64,000 nt of DNA, taken from NCBI GenBank assembly GCA_902781325.1, contig CACZJD010000001.1:1-64000 (forward strand). Reading direction: 5' to 3'. The notes under the pieces were generated by a model. That model did no database searches. It was given only the letters and a program-made list of their open reading frames with translations, and was not told the DNA's origin. Source of the stretch: an uncultured Lachnospiraceae bacterium. Lineage in GTDB: Bacteria > Bacillota > Clostridia > Lachnospirales > Lachnospiraceae. Positions 52,796 through 62,051 of this stretch are shown here, piece after piece. Both the position numbers and the translations under genes were made by a program. How positions within the stretch are numbered: the first letter of the stretch is position 1; every line of letters starts with the position of its first letter.

Positions 52796-55075
52796 TCAAT
52801 AAAATGTATGAATCAAATACCTGCCCCTTCCGTCTGTTGTCACAGAGATCTGGCCGTCTCTTCTCGTGTCCAGGATCTCCATGCCTGCCTCTTTGATCCT
52901 TCTGACCGTCTCAGGCGCGGGGTGCCCGTAACGATTTCCGGTCCCGCAGGAGATCAGCGCTATGCTTGAAGAGATCTTTTGAAGGAACATCTGTGTGGTA
53001 GCTCCCTTACTTCCGTGATGTGCGGCTTTCAGAATATCCGTTGAGATTTTTGAGTCCCCCAGGTAATCCAGCAGATCTTTCTCTCCCTGGCCCTCAAGAT
53101 CACCGGTCAGCATCGCCGAAAACCTGCCATATGTTAAAAGCAATACAACGGAATACTCGTTAGCCTCCTCATAAGAGGCATTTAACGCCGGGTGAAGGCA
53201 TGATAGTTCCAGCTTTCCCTTTGAATAGATCATTCCTCTGTGCAGGTAAGTGACCGGTATCCCCTTCTGCCGCGCTGTCTCCTCAACCCTGTGATAGATT
53301 TCCCCCTTTCTGTCTTCCGCGACTGATGGCATGCCCAGACACCCGATCCGAAGTCCGCCGGGCGCGTCTGCCTGATCGAGCAGTTCCAGAAGACCGCTGC
53401 AATGGTCCAGGTCATCGTGAGTCATCACACAGTAATCGATCTTTGATATCCCGTGGTATTTGAGAAAAGGGATCTCCACATTTTCTCCGATCGACTTTCT
53501 CGAGGAGCTTCCTCCGTCGATCAGGATCACACTTGTTCCGCTCTCATCGCAGGTCCTGATCAAAAGTCCGTCTCCCTGTCCCACATCCCACATATACAGA
53601 GCCATGGGCGGCACATATCTGACTCTGAAGATCACAAGAACTGCCGCGGCAAAAACGGCAAAACGGAGTCCGCGCGCTGTTTTCTCCGCACACAGTCTCA
53701 GCCGTGAAACTGACACCGCGGCTGCGATCATCAGATAATAGACAACGATCACCCAGTCCGGAGGTCTTCCCGTTGTCAAAGTATTGAAAGGCAGTTTTTC
53801 TGTCAGATCGCACATACGCTCAAAGATCCACAGAATCAGCACCGGGATCTCTCCCGCAAGCGAGCCGGCGGCTGCAAGCACAGTGTGAAGCAGTGTCCCT
53901 GAGGATATCAGGTCCGCAGCTGTGCCGAGAATCAGCGAGACGCAGCCTCCCGTTATCAGTACAGGGGCCATAAAAATCACGATTATATTAAGAATAATGG
54001 AATAAATCGGAAATGTGTAATAGAAACACAGATGAACAGGCAGCGTAAAAAGAGGGATAGCCAGGGGCTTCGTGGGACCCGGAAGTTCCGGCATTAAAAA
54101 GCCCGCGGCCGCCACGGCTCCAAATGAGAAAAGAAAACCGCTGTGTAAAAGGTAGCATGGCTGTTCGATTAGAAGCAGCAGAGCCGCAACTGCCATGGCG
54201 GTGAGAATGTCGTAAGTCCTTCCTGCCGCCTTTGACACTGCTCTCATTCCGAACATGATGAGTGCTCTGATACATGACGTATGCATTCCCGTCAGCAAGC
54301 CATATAAATACAAAAGAAGCAGAGAGACGGCACAGGACAGAGATACCGGTGCTCTGCACTTTCTTAAAAAAGCGTAGATTCCCGTTCCGATCAGAGTGAT
54401 ATGGAGACCCGACACACAGATCACATGGATGATTCCTGCAGCCTGGTACTTCTCTTTTACATCTCTGTCGATAAGGCCGCTCTCTCCCAGAAGCATCGCT
54501 TTCATGACTGATGCGCATTGCCTGCCGTATGTACCGTGCCTGCTGCCGTAGATATCATCTGCCACAGCCGACAGATGGTCTCTCAATTTGAAAGCAGCAG
54601 ATCTGACCGGATTATTTCCGCTGTCATAAGAGAGAATATGAGAATCGCTGAGCGTAAACAAATAGCCCCTGATCACACTGTAATACAAAAACGCGTCAAA
54701 TTCCCCATCGTTGGAAGGCTGTCTGAAAAGGCGGATCCTGCCCCTGATCCTCACAGCCGCGCCCTCCTCGGCCCACTCCTTCTGGAGCTCGGGCTCATCT
54801 TCGATGAGGCACAATACTTTATCCCCTCTCCCGATCTCGAATGCGCCTTCCTTTGGTACTGCCGACTCCAGGCTGACACTCCCCAGAGTCATCCTGATGT
54901 ACTGTTCTCCTCCCGGATCCCTGACAGCATATTCCTTTTCTGTCACGATTCCTTGAAGCGTAACATATCTTCCCTCTGCCTTGTCTCCGACAGCGGGCTT
55001 AGGGGGAGAAATAAGCACAGATACCCACATTGCCGCCGTAAAGAGCAAAACAAACAGACATACCGGTCTTCGCAA
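52796..55075 (-). CDS. comEC: DNA internalization competence protein ComEC/Rec2
   Basis: This is the membrane channel for DNA uptake. The 759-residue protein has N-terminal membrane helices with an OB-like outer domain, the multi-helix competence domain (GIIHVICVSGLHITLIG near residue 215) and a C-terminal metallo-beta-lactamase domain (YVPPMALYMWDVGQGDGLLI, MTHDDLDHCSGL, AAHHGSKGATT). The start is a TTG at 55075, placed six bases after GGAGGA, with no ATG of comparable quality. comEA is encoded about 4 kb upstream, separated by three genes. Confidence 0.94.
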   Translation of the reverse strand: MRRPVCLFVLLFTAAMWVSVLISPPKPAVGDKAEGRYVTLQGIVTEKEYAVRDPGGEQYIRMTLGSVSLESAVPKEGAFEIGRGDKVLCLIEDEPELQKEWAEEGAAVRIRGRIRLFRQPSNDGEFDAFLYYSVIRGYLFTLSDSHILSYDSGNNPVRSAAFKLRDHLSAVADDIYGSRHGTYGRQCASVMKAMLLGESGLIDRDVKEKYQAAGIIHVICVSGLHITLIGTGIYAFLRKCRAPVSLSCAVSLLLLYLYGLLTGMHTSCIRALIMFGMRAVSKAAGRTYDILTAMAVAALLLLIEQPCYLLHSGFLFSFGAVAAAGFLMPELPGPTKPLAIPLFTLPVHLCFYYTFPIYSIILNIIVIFMAPVLITGGCVSLILGTAADLISSGTLLHTVLAAAGSLAGEIPVLILWIFERMCDLTEKLPFNTLTTGRPPDWVIVVYYLMIAAAVSVSRLRLCAEKTARGLRFAVFAAAVLVIFRVRYVPPMALYMWDVGQGDGLLIRTCDESGTSVILIDGGSSSRKSIGENVEIPFLKYHGISKIDYCVMTHDDLDHCSGLLELLDQADAPGGLRIGCLGMPSVAEDRKGEIYHRVEETARQKGIPVTYLHRGMIYSKGKLELSCLHPALNASYEEANEYSVVLLLTYGRFSAMLTGDLEGQGEKDLLDYLGDSKISTDILKAAHHGSKGATTQMFLQKISSSIALISCGTGNRYGHPAPETVRRIKEAGMEILDTRRDGQISVTTDGRGRYLIHTFY

Positions 55076-55210
55076 GTTTCTCCTCCGTACGTATTGAAAT
55101 CTATAATAATATGGAAATCTCCCCGGCCGGACCCGGCGCGGGACGGACCGAACGGTCCTGACCTTTTTATCCTAATCTGTATAAGTGCAAAAAGCAAGAT
55201 GTTCCCGGAG

Positions 55211-55251
55211 TAAAAAATGGCTTTCGCCGGGTGATGTCCCGGTCGAAAGCC
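55211..55251 (-). terminator. intrinsic terminator after the GerMN lipoprotein gene
   Basis: GGCTTTCG/CGAAAGCC plus CGGG/CCCG form a long hairpin (55219-55251). The minus strand continues ATTTTTTAC. The rest of the 198-base gap up to comEC holds only AT-rich DNA with no confident promoter. Confidence 0.85.
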
Positions 55252-55273
55252 GATTGAATCCTGTTTCTCTGTT

Positions 55274-56197
55274 TTATGTCTCCGTGTGTCTTTCAACGAT
55301 CTCTTCGTTCATCCGATAGCTTCCTGTCAGAGGGATCGATTCCATAAAGACTGCATCTGTATTTCCATCCACTGAGATCTGAACGGAATCAATACTGGGC
55401 AGTTCACAAAGCGAATTGACGATCGAGTATAGCGCTGTCTGAGCCTGCACCCCTTCCTGGCCTTGCAGAAATTCACTGTTCAGGTTTACATAGCACCTGC
55501 GGTCCCTGGTGGTGACATTGATCACTTTCGTCGCGCTGTTCACCGTCGGATACGCGAAATTCCCGTTCGGCCCCTGAATGACCTGTTCGATTACGATCCT
55601 CTCAAGAGGCATGTTGCTGTTGTAGACCACCGTTCTGTACGCGTCCACGAGTTTGTCTCCGCTCTCATTGGCAAAATACAGATGAAGGCGGACTCTCTCG
55701 TAATTGCGCATCTCTGTGTAGGAGTTATAGATGAACTGGTCAGGATCCATGATGCCGGGTTCCTCCCCGTCTGCGTCACGGAACGCCTCGCCTTCCACCA
55801 TAAAATAAACCCCGTCCACTTCTGCAAAACTGCACAAGGTATTGATCACCGCTGTTCTTGTCAGGACTTCTTCGACAGCATTCAGATCGTAATATTCCGC
55901 TGAAAGATTCAGGGTAACGATCTTCCCCCTGGTCTCACTTGAGAGAAGTTTAAAATCCGTGATCGGCGCCCTGAGCGTCATCTCCTTAGGCTGTACACAT
56001 AACTTGCCGATCAGTTCCTCAATGATCCGATCACGGTCATCCGCCTCGGGAACATATTCCTGTTCCTGGATCCCGTAATCACCCTTATTCAGATAATAGA
56101 TCCTGATGCCTCTTTTATCGGCGCCTTTCTTCCCGCAGGCTCCCAAAAAGAGACACAGTGTGAACAATATTAAGAATATTCCTGTCTTTTTATTCAA
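55274..56197 (-). CDS. GerMN-domain lipoprotein
   Basis: A 307-residue lipoprotein with lipobox LGAC (Cys21). Two tandem GerMN-type domains are visible: IRIYYLNKGDYGI with TLRAPITDFKLLSSET, and VRLHLYFANESGDKLV with YPTVNSATKVINVTTRDRR. GerMN proteins act in spore assembly or germination (GerM) or with cell-wall complexes in non-spore-formers. It overlaps the histidine kinase gene by four bases. The LpqB-like pairing of a GerMN lipoprotein and a sensor kinase is known from MtrB-type systems and suggests that it modulates the kinase. Confidence 0.87.
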   Translation of the reverse strand: MNKKTGIFLILFTLCLFLGACGKKGADKRGIRIYYLNKGDYGIQEQEYVPEADDRDRIIEELIGKLCVQPKEMTLRAPITDFKLLSSETRGKIVTLNLSAEYYDLNAVEEVLTRTAVINTLCSFAEVDGVYFMVEGEAFRDADGEEPGIMDPDQFIYNSYTEMRNYERVRLHLYFANESGDKLVDAYRTVVYNSNMPLERIVIEQVIQGPNGNFAYPTVNSATKVINVTTRDRRCYVNLNSEFLQGQEGVQAQTALYSIVNSLCELPSIDSVQISVDGNTDAVFMESIPLTGSYRMNEEIVERHTET

Positions 56198-58131
56198 ACT
56201 TTCTCTCCGGATACGCCGCTTGTGGAGGCTGTTTTAGTCTTACTGCTCTGCGTTCTTTTTGCGGTTCCGGCACTGGAAGATCTCCCGGCAGTGCCGGTTG
56301 TCTTTTTTGCCGCTGTACCGGCAGAATTCTTTTTCACCGTTCCCGCAGAAGCCGTCTTTTTCGCGGTCCCCGCAGAAGCCTTTTTCGCCGTTCCCGCAGA
56401 AGCCGTCTTTTTCGCGGTCCCCGCAGAAGCCTTTTTCGCTGTCCCTGCTGAAGGCGCTCTTTTGACTGTCCCGGCGGCATGGCTGCCGGCTGCGGAGCTG
56501 CTGACAGGAGTCCTGTTCCGTGCTGCTGTGCTTCTTTTGCGGGTCACAGCAGCGGCCTTCGCGCGGACTTGTCTGCTTCTTTTTCCGGATCTCCTGATCC
56601 TCTCGGACTGCCTTCTGAGTTCAACCGGATGAGCCACGTAAGTGAGCGGGACTGTTACTGTAAACTTCGTTCCCTCGCCTTCAATACTGCTGACATCTAT
56701 AGCGCCGTGATGCTGCAGAATGATGCTTTTTGTAATGGAAAGACCAAGGCCGGTGCCCCCGACCTCCCTCGACCTGGATTTGTCGACGCGGTAGAATCTT
56801 TCGTAGATCTTATCAAGGGAGTCCTGAGGAATTCCGACACCCGTATCCTCGACACTGATATAGAAATTATAGGGATCAGCGTTGATCGTAACGCGGACTT
56901 TCCCGTGATCCCGGTTATACTTGATCGCGTTCTCCACGAGATTGGTGATCACCATGACCATCTTGACCTCGTCGATCTCCGCGTATACCTCTCTCATGCT
57001 GACCATCGTCAGCTCGATATCCCTCTTTTGCGCAATAGGACGGAGTCTTCTGAGTATCAGTTCGACCATCTCATTGACGTTGCATTCTTTAACATTCAGT
57101 CTGGAATCCTTCCGGTCCATTCGGACAAGGGTGAGAAGCTCTGTTATGATCTGATTTTCTCGATCCACCTCATTCTTGATGTCGATCATGAACTCCCTGT
57201 ACATCTCAACCGGCACATTGTCCTGCTGCACCAGAGAATCCGCCAGGACTTTCATGGATGTCATGGGCGTCTTAAGTTCATGGGACACATTTGAAACGAA
57301 TTCCTGTCTGGATTCGTCCAATGCATTCATTCTCGCAAGAACCTGATTAAAGGCATCAGCTATATGCTCCGTCTCCGCAAACGCGGGAGCCTTGATGGGG
57401 TCCGTCGAGTACCCGGCTTTTACCGCAGAGATCTCTCCGGAGAGCTTTTCAAACGGTTTCATCAGAACAGTGGACAGAACTAATGAAATCAATAACACCG
57501 CCAATATCAGGATCACTTCCAGGAGCATTGCCTTCCGGCTCAGTATTCCCAGTGTGTTTCTGATAGAGACGGTGGATACGCTGGCAAGCAGAACACCTTT
57601 GACAACTTCCTCGCCGGTCACATCCAGTGACGACTCCTCATTGTCAGATCTGCTGTCCGCATAATTAGTTGCTATGATCGGTGTCACTATCTCAATGAAA
57701 CCGTCACGGCGGTCATAGTTGGAAGTACTGCCTGTATTTCCCTGCAGCAGACATTTCACAACGTCAGGCGACACGATCGTCTTGCCGTCTGACATGGAGT
57801 AGGTGTCCTTCATTACTTTGAGGTGATCGCTGATCACCATAATGCGTCCGTCATACAGCGCTGAGAATTCGGCAAGTTCCGCGCCGATCAGTTCCGAGGA
57901 CTGATCAGTCAGGTAGTCGTATGTGATCAGATGATTGGCAAGGGCGCGCAAGTGCGTTTCCACTTCCTCCGTTCTGACCTCTACGGCTCTGGTCTCATAA
58001 TTATTCAGGATCCCGTAATGCAGCAGCACGCAAGGCACCAGTCCCACTACGAAGATAATTATGAAAAGCCTCATTCTCAGACTTCTGACCACTGAGAATT
58101 TCCGGACCAGCTCCCTGAGCTTATCTGTCAT
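56194..58131 (-). CDS. sensor histidine kinase with histone H1-like basic tail
   Basis: A 645-residue kinase. It has helix 1 at about 21-40, an extracytoplasmic sensor (about 41-200), helix 2 at about 201-223, HAMP, an H box with His284 (NVSHELKTPMTSMK), the N box NLVENAIKYN, the G boxes DTGVGIPQ and GTGLGLSI, and the end of the catalytic domain near 500. The remaining 145 residues are Lys/Ala/Thr/Ser-rich with repeats SAGTAKKA and SAGTAKKTA. The core resembles WalK/VicK and MtrB. The tail is absent from normal family members. It overlaps the response regulator by 11 bases and the GerMN gene by four. Confidence 0.92.
   Translation of the reverse strand: MTDKLRELVRKFSVVRSLRMRLFIIIFVVGLVPCVLLHYGILNNYETRAVEVRTEEVETHLRALANHLITYDYLTDQSSELIGAELAEFSALYDGRIMVISDHLKVMKDTYSMSDGKTIVSPDVVKCLLQGNTGSTSNYDRRDGFIEIVTPIIATNYADSRSDNEESSLDVTGEEVVKGVLLASVSTVSIRNTLGILSRKAMLLEVILILAVLLISLVLSTVLMKPFEKLSGEISAVKAGYSTDPIKAPAFAETEHIADAFNQVLARMNALDESRQEFVSNVSHELKTPMTSMKVLADSLVQQDNVPVEMYREFMIDIKNEVDRENQIITELLTLVRMDRKDSRLNVKECNVNEMVELILRRLRPIAQKRDIELTMVSMREVYAEIDEVKMVMVITNLVENAIKYNRDHGKVRVTINADPYNFYISVEDTGVGIPQDSLDKIYERFYRVDKSRSREVGGTGLGLSITKSIILQHHGAIDVSSIEGEGTKFTVTVPLTYVAHPVELRRQSERIRRSGKRSRQVRAKAAAVTRKRSTAARNRTPVSSSAAGSHAAGTVKRAPSAGTAKKASAGTAKKTASAGTAKKASAGTAKKTASAGTVKKNSAGTAAKKTTGTAGRSSSAGTAKRTQSSKTKTASTSGVSGEKV
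56339..56440. repeat. two tandem copies of a 51-bp unit
   Basis: Units at 56339-56389 and 56390-56440 differ only at the last base. Each encodes 17 residues of the kinase tail (SAGTAKKTA plus SAGTAKKA). Partial, more diverged copies flank them on both sides. The near identity points to recent duplication. Confidence 0.9.
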
Positions 58132-58825
58132 TCTGCCTGAAATAGTAGCCTACACCCCACTTAGTCTGTACATATACAGGTTCAGAGGCATTGGGCTCAA
58201 CTTTTTCACGAAGTCTTCTGATGTGAACATCCACTGTTCTCACATCACCGGGATAATCCTTACCCCAAACTGTCTGCAGGAGCATCGAGCGGCTGTACAC
58301 CTTTCCGGGATGCGTTGCCAAAAGCTCGAGAAGTTCAAATTCTTTGCTTGTAAGATTGATCTCCTTGCCGGCGACCGTAACTCTGCGGTTGTCAAAATCC
58401 ATTCTCAGGTCACCGTTCTCGAGGATTCTCTCCTCCTCTTCCTCTTTATCCTTCCGGCTTCCGGCTACGCGGCGGATGATCGCTTTGATCCTCGCTTTCA
58501 CTTCCAGAATATTGAAAGGCTTTGTGATATAGTCGTCCGCGCCGTAATCAAGTCCGAGAATCTTATCCATATCCTCGCCCTTGGCAGTGAGCATGATGAC
58601 AGGAACAGAGGAGAATTCCCTGATCTGCTGCAAAACCTCGAGTCCGGAATGCTTGGGCAGCATTACGTCAAGCAGAATGATGTCATACTGATTCTCTGTT
58701 GCCTTCTGAAGTGCCTCATCGCCGTCGTAAGCAGTATCAACTTCATAGCCGTCCTGCAGAAGGCTGAATCTTATGCCTTTAACGATCATCTTCTCATCAT
58801 CAACCACAAGTACCTTTGTTGCCAT
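58121..58825 (-). CDS. OmpR/PhoB-family response regulator
   Basis: A 234-residue regulator. Receiver domain: VVDDEKMIVKGI, the phosphoacceptor Asp53 in IILLDVMLPKHSG, and Lys102-type TKPF. The C-terminal winged helix reads LTSKEFELLELLATHPGKVY, then VDVHIRRLREKVE and GVGYYFR. It is closest in pattern to WalR/MtrA regulators. It should be phosphorylated by the kinase encoded next to it. No promoter is evident in the 63 bases upstream, which hold a GC-rich palindrome. Confidence 0.94.
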   Translation of the reverse strand: MATKVLVVDDEKMIVKGIRFSLLQDGYEVDTAYDGDEALQKATENQYDIILLDVMLPKHSGLEVLQQIREFSSVPVIMLTAKGEDMDKILGLDYGADDYITKPFNILEVKARIKAIIRRVAGSRKDKEEEEERILENGDLRMDFDNRRVTVAGKEINLTSKEFELLELLATHPGKVYSRSMLLQTVWGKDYPGDVRTVDVHIRRLREKVEPNASEPVYVQTKWGVGYYFRQNDR

Positions 58826-58888
58826 TCATTTCTCCTCTCTTTACTGACGTGCTCCGCCGGCGGATCCGCCCTGCGAGCAGACGCTTTA

Positions 58889-59605
58889 TTATTTCACTGT
58901 TATACAGTCTTTCATTTTTTCATACATGCCGCTGCCGATCCCGCTCACGTTCATGAGTTCCTCGCAAGAGCCGAATCTGCCGTGAATCTGCCTGTATTCG
59001 ATGATCCTGTCAGCTTTGTTCTCTCCGATCCCCGGTATTTTCATCAACTGAGCTTTGTCAGCAGTATTGATGTCGATGAGATCGCTCTCACGCGCACTGC
59101 CGGAATCACCCGCTGACATACCGGCTTCCTCAGCGATCTCCCTGAGGCGCTTTGCCTCTTCGATCGTGGGTATCTCAACGCGCTGCGTGTCATAGACATA
59201 TTCCGCCTGATTCACATAGATCCTGTCGGCTTCTTCTGAATAGCCTCCCGCAGCCTCCACAGCATCGATGACTCTGGCGGATTCAGGTAATTCATACACT
59301 CCTTCGCAGTTCACCGCGCCGCATACGAAGACAAAGATCGTATCCTCCTGCTCCGTAAGATCCTTCCCGGACAGTTCATCCTGTACCTGTTCCTTCATTT
59401 CACCGGTTCCGTCCTGCGCTTGAGAAGTTGTTCCTCCCGAATCACTCCATGAAACAGAAGATCCTCTTGTGCCGGAAGCATAGACCGTGTCGGTGAATAC
59501 TGTCTGCTTCTCTCTTTTACAGCCTGACAGCACAATTACGGCCGCAAGAACAGATATTACGATTTTTCCTTTCGTTATTAAAGAAAATATAAGATGAGAT
59601 TGCAT
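58889..59605 (-). CDS. comEA: ComEA-like DNA-binding lipoprotein
   Basis: The 238-residue protein binds incoming DNA outside the membrane for transfer to ComEC. A SLBB-type domain (VFVCGAVNCEGVYELPESAR) is followed by two helix-hairpin-helix motifs (INTADKAQLMKIPGIGENKA and NVSGIGSGMYEKMKD). The N-terminus ends in a lipobox, VLSGC (Cys29), so it is a lipoprotein rather than a membrane-helix-anchored form as in Bacillus. A promoter lies 44 bases upstream. Confidence 0.88.
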   Translation of the reverse strand: MQSHLIFSLITKGKIVISVLAAVIVLSGCKREKQTVFTDTVYASGTRGSSVSWSDSGGTTSQAQDGTGEMKEQVQDELSGKDLTEQEDTIFVFVCGAVNCEGVYELPESARVIDAVEAAGGYSEEADRIYVNQAEYVYDTQRVEIPTIEEAKRLREIAEEAGMSAGDSGSARESDLIDINTADKAQLMKIPGIGENKADRIIEYRQIHGRFGSCEELMNVSGIGSGMYEKMKDCITVK

Positions 59606-59648
59606 ACTTGTCCCCTTATTCTAAAGGGACCCGCATTGCGACAACATT

Positions 59649-59677
59649 ATTGTAATCATTGGCGTAATATTTTACAA
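59649..59677 (-). promoter_or_regulatory. comEA promoter
   Basis: On the minus strand TTGTAA (59672-59677), a 17-base spacer and TACAAT (59649-59654). Apart from this and the argD terminator, the 227-base gap holds nothing else that I recognise. Confidence 0.7.
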
Positions 59678-59749
59678 GGCAATTTCGATCATCTGCCAAC
59701 CTTTTTTTCAATTATTCAGCTCCCGGCCATACAAAATATAGTAAAGAAG

Positions 59750-59794
59750 CAAATAATCTCCACAATATGGGCTATTTTCCCACACTGTGGAGAT
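59750..59794 (-). terminator. terminator after argD
   Basis: ATCTCCACA/TGTGGAGAT (59756-59764 with 59786-59794) and an inner TGGG/CCCA form an interrupted hairpin. The minus strand continues TATTTG, a modest T run. Confidence 0.55.
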
Positions 59795-59832
59795 CGCACT
59801 GTTCCTTTCGGGAACTTGATCGAATTTATATA

Positions 59833-61044
59833 TTATTCAGCTTTTGCCAGCGCAGGTCCCAAAATCGAGATCATTTCATCGATCTCACGTTCTGTGATCA
59901 CGAGCGGAGGAAGGATCCGGATGATATCCGCGCCTGCGTTGATGAGGATCAGGCCGTGATCCATAGCGTCAGCGATGACGCCTTTAACGGGTCCTTTGCA
60001 GACAAGTCCCTGCATGAAGCCGCGTCCCCTTCTCTCCAGGCAGAAATCATATTTTTCCACCAGTTCATCCAGTTTTTTCTCGAGGTAAGGAGCTGTCTTC
60101 TTTACATGCTCCGTGATACCCAGAGTTTCATACTGGTCAAGCACTGCGTTGACTGCCGCGCATGCGAACGGATTTCCTCCGTAAGTCGTGCCATGGTCAC
60201 CTGCTGTCAGAGAATTGTCCGCCACTTTCTGGGTCATCATGAATGCACCGACCGGTACACCGCAGCCAAGCGCCTTTGCGGAAGTCATGATATCCGGCTT
60301 AATTCCGAATTTCTGCCAGGCGTACATATAGCCGGTGCGTCCCATACCGCACTGCACCTCATCAAAGATCAGGAGAATATCCTTCTCGTCGCAGAGTTTC
60401 CGGACTGCTCTGAGGAACTCCTCTTTTGCGGGGACAATGCCGCCTTCGCCCTGGACTACTTCCATGATAATGGCGCATGTCTTGTCCGTCACAGCTTCCA
60501 GAATACTGTCCATGTCATTCATCTTCGCGAACCTGGCTTCGCAGGGCATAGCGCCGAAAGCTTCCCTGTAGTGGCTGTTGCCTGTGACTGACAGAGCGCC
60601 GTATGTCCGACCGTGGAAAGAATGCTCAAGTGCCACGACCTGATGGTCCGATGCGCCGTCCTTGTTGTAAGCGTACTTGATGGCTGCCTTCAGAGCGCCC
60701 TCAACGGCCTCGGCACCGGAATTGGCAAAGAATACCCTGTCCATGCCGCTGACCTCTTTGATCCTGTGAGCTGCCTTGATGGCGGGGACATTGTAAAAGT
60801 AGTTGGAAGTATGCAGGATCTTGTCGATCTGCGCCTTCAGGGCGTTTTCATAATACTCGTTGCTGTATCCGAGGGCGAAAACACCGATGCCGGACATGAA
60901 GTCAAGGTATTTTTTGCCCTCCACATCGTAAAGATAGACGCCCTCGCCGTGATCGAGAACCACCTGGTAGCGGTTATATGTGTGCAGCAGGTCGTTTTCC
61001 GCCTGCTCGATCATCATTTTCATTGTCATTGCGTTCTGGCTCAT
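59833..61044 (-). CDS. argD: acetylornithine aminotransferase
   Basis: A PLP enzyme converting N-acetylglutamate semialdehyde to N-acetylornithine. The 403-residue protein has FANSGAEAVEGALKAA, ALEHSFHGRTYGALSVTG, LLIFDEVQCGMGRTG and the Lys in TSAKALGCGVPVGAF. AAGGAG lies six bases before the ATG. It is the last gene of the argJ-argB-argD run, 21 bases after argB. argC and argF are not in the window. Confidence 0.94.
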   Translation of the reverse strand: MSQNAMTMKMMIEQAENDLLHTYNRYQVVLDHGEGVYLYDVEGKKYLDFMSGIGVFALGYSNEYYENALKAQIDKILHTSNYFYNVPAIKAAHRIKEVSGMDRVFFANSGAEAVEGALKAAIKYAYNKDGASDHQVVALEHSFHGRTYGALSVTGNSHYREAFGAMPCEARFAKMNDMDSILEAVTDKTCAIIMEVVQGEGGIVPAKEEFLRAVRKLCDEKDILLIFDEVQCGMGRTGYMYAWQKFGIKPDIMTSAKALGCGVPVGAFMMTQKVADNSLTAGDHGTTYGGNPFACAAVNAVLDQYETLGITEHVKKTAPYLEKKLDELVEKYDFCLERRGRGFMQGLVCKGPVKGVIADAMDHGLILINAGADIIRILPPLVITEREIDEMISILGPALAKAE

Positions 61045-61065
61045 TTTTCGCTCCTTTTTGGCCTG

Positions 61066-61968
61066 TCAGTTCATATCCGTATCGGAAGTGAGATGGAACA
61101 TCGTTCCGACTCCCTTGTCTGTGAAGAACTCAAGCAGCATACTGTGAGGGATCCTGCCGTCGAGGATATGGACCCTGTGTACGCCCCCGCGGACCGCCTG
61201 GGTGCAGTTTGTGAGTTTGGGAAGCATTCCGCCTCCGATGATGCCGTCTGCGATCAGCTGCTCTGCTTCCGCGATGGTAATCCTGTTTATAAAGGAAGAA
61301 GGATCATTGATGTCCCTGTAAAGGCCCGCGATATCCGTCAGATAAACTAACCGGTCAGCCTTCACGGATCTTGCGATGGCGCTTGCCGCCTCGTCAGCGT
61401 TTATATTGTAGGTATCAAAATTCTCATCCATTCCAATAGGCGCGACGATCGGAAGATAATCGTTGTCCAGCAGATCATAGAGGATCTTGGGTCTCACCTT
61501 GCAGACCTCGCCGACATAGCCGATATCCTGCCCGTCGGAATACTTCTTGTTGACAGTAAGGAGCTTGCCATCCTTTCCGCTGATACCTACTGACTTTACG
61601 CCAAGTTCTTCCACCATGCGGACGAGGTTCTTGTTAACTCTTCCCAGGACCATCTCGGCGATCTCCATTGTCTCCTCGTCAGTTACGCGAAGGCCGTTTA
61701 TAAACTGCGCCTCTTTACCGCTCTTTTTTACCCATTTGCTGATGGCTTTTCCGCCCCCGTGGACGATGATCGGCTTAAATCCGACGAGTTTAAGGAGCGT
61801 AACGTCCTTGATCACATTCCTCTGCAGCTCCTCGTTGTTCATCGCACTTCCGCCGTACTTAATAACAACGATCTTTCTGTTGAATTTCTGTATATAGGGC
61901 AGTGCCTCGATCAGCACTGACGCTTTGCGCTGCGCCTCGGTCTGCTCCCGGTTCAGATATGTTTCCAT
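61066..61968 (-). CDS. argB: acetylglutamate kinase
   Basis: It phosphorylates N-acetylglutamate. The 300-residue protein has [22 protein letters not shown] and [14 protein letters not shown]. The N-terminal helix [15 protein letters not shown] is typical of arginine-feedback-regulated hexameric forms, which is an inference from family knowledge. The ATG at 61968 follows TGGAG by seven bases. An ATG nine codons upstream lacks a site. It is 83 bases after argJ. Confidence 0.95.
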   Translation of the reverse strand: METYLNREQTEAQRKASVLIEALPYIQKFNRKIVVIKYGGSAMNNEELQRNVIKDVTLLKLVGFKPIIVHGGGKAISKWVKKSGKEAQFINGLRVTDEETMEIAEMVLGRVNKNLVRMVEELGVKSVGISGKDGKLLTVNKKYSDGQDIGYVGEVCKVRPKILYDLLDNDYLPIVAPIGMDENFDTYNINADEAASAIARSVKADRLVYLTDIAGLYRDINDPSSFINRITIAEAEQLIADGIIGGGMLPKLTNCTQAVRGGVHRVHILDGRIPHSMLLEFFTDKGVGTMFHLTSDTDMN

Positions 61969-62051
61969 GATTGATCTCCATTCCGGATCCTCCACAGATG
62001 CCCGCTGCGGAACAGATCCTGTTCATTCAATATTTTGCCGGATCCGGAGCT

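Noticed and set aside
56339..56440. CRISPR-like repeats
   Set aside because: The repeats are directly adjacent without spacers, inside a coding region, and encode a regular protein repeat.
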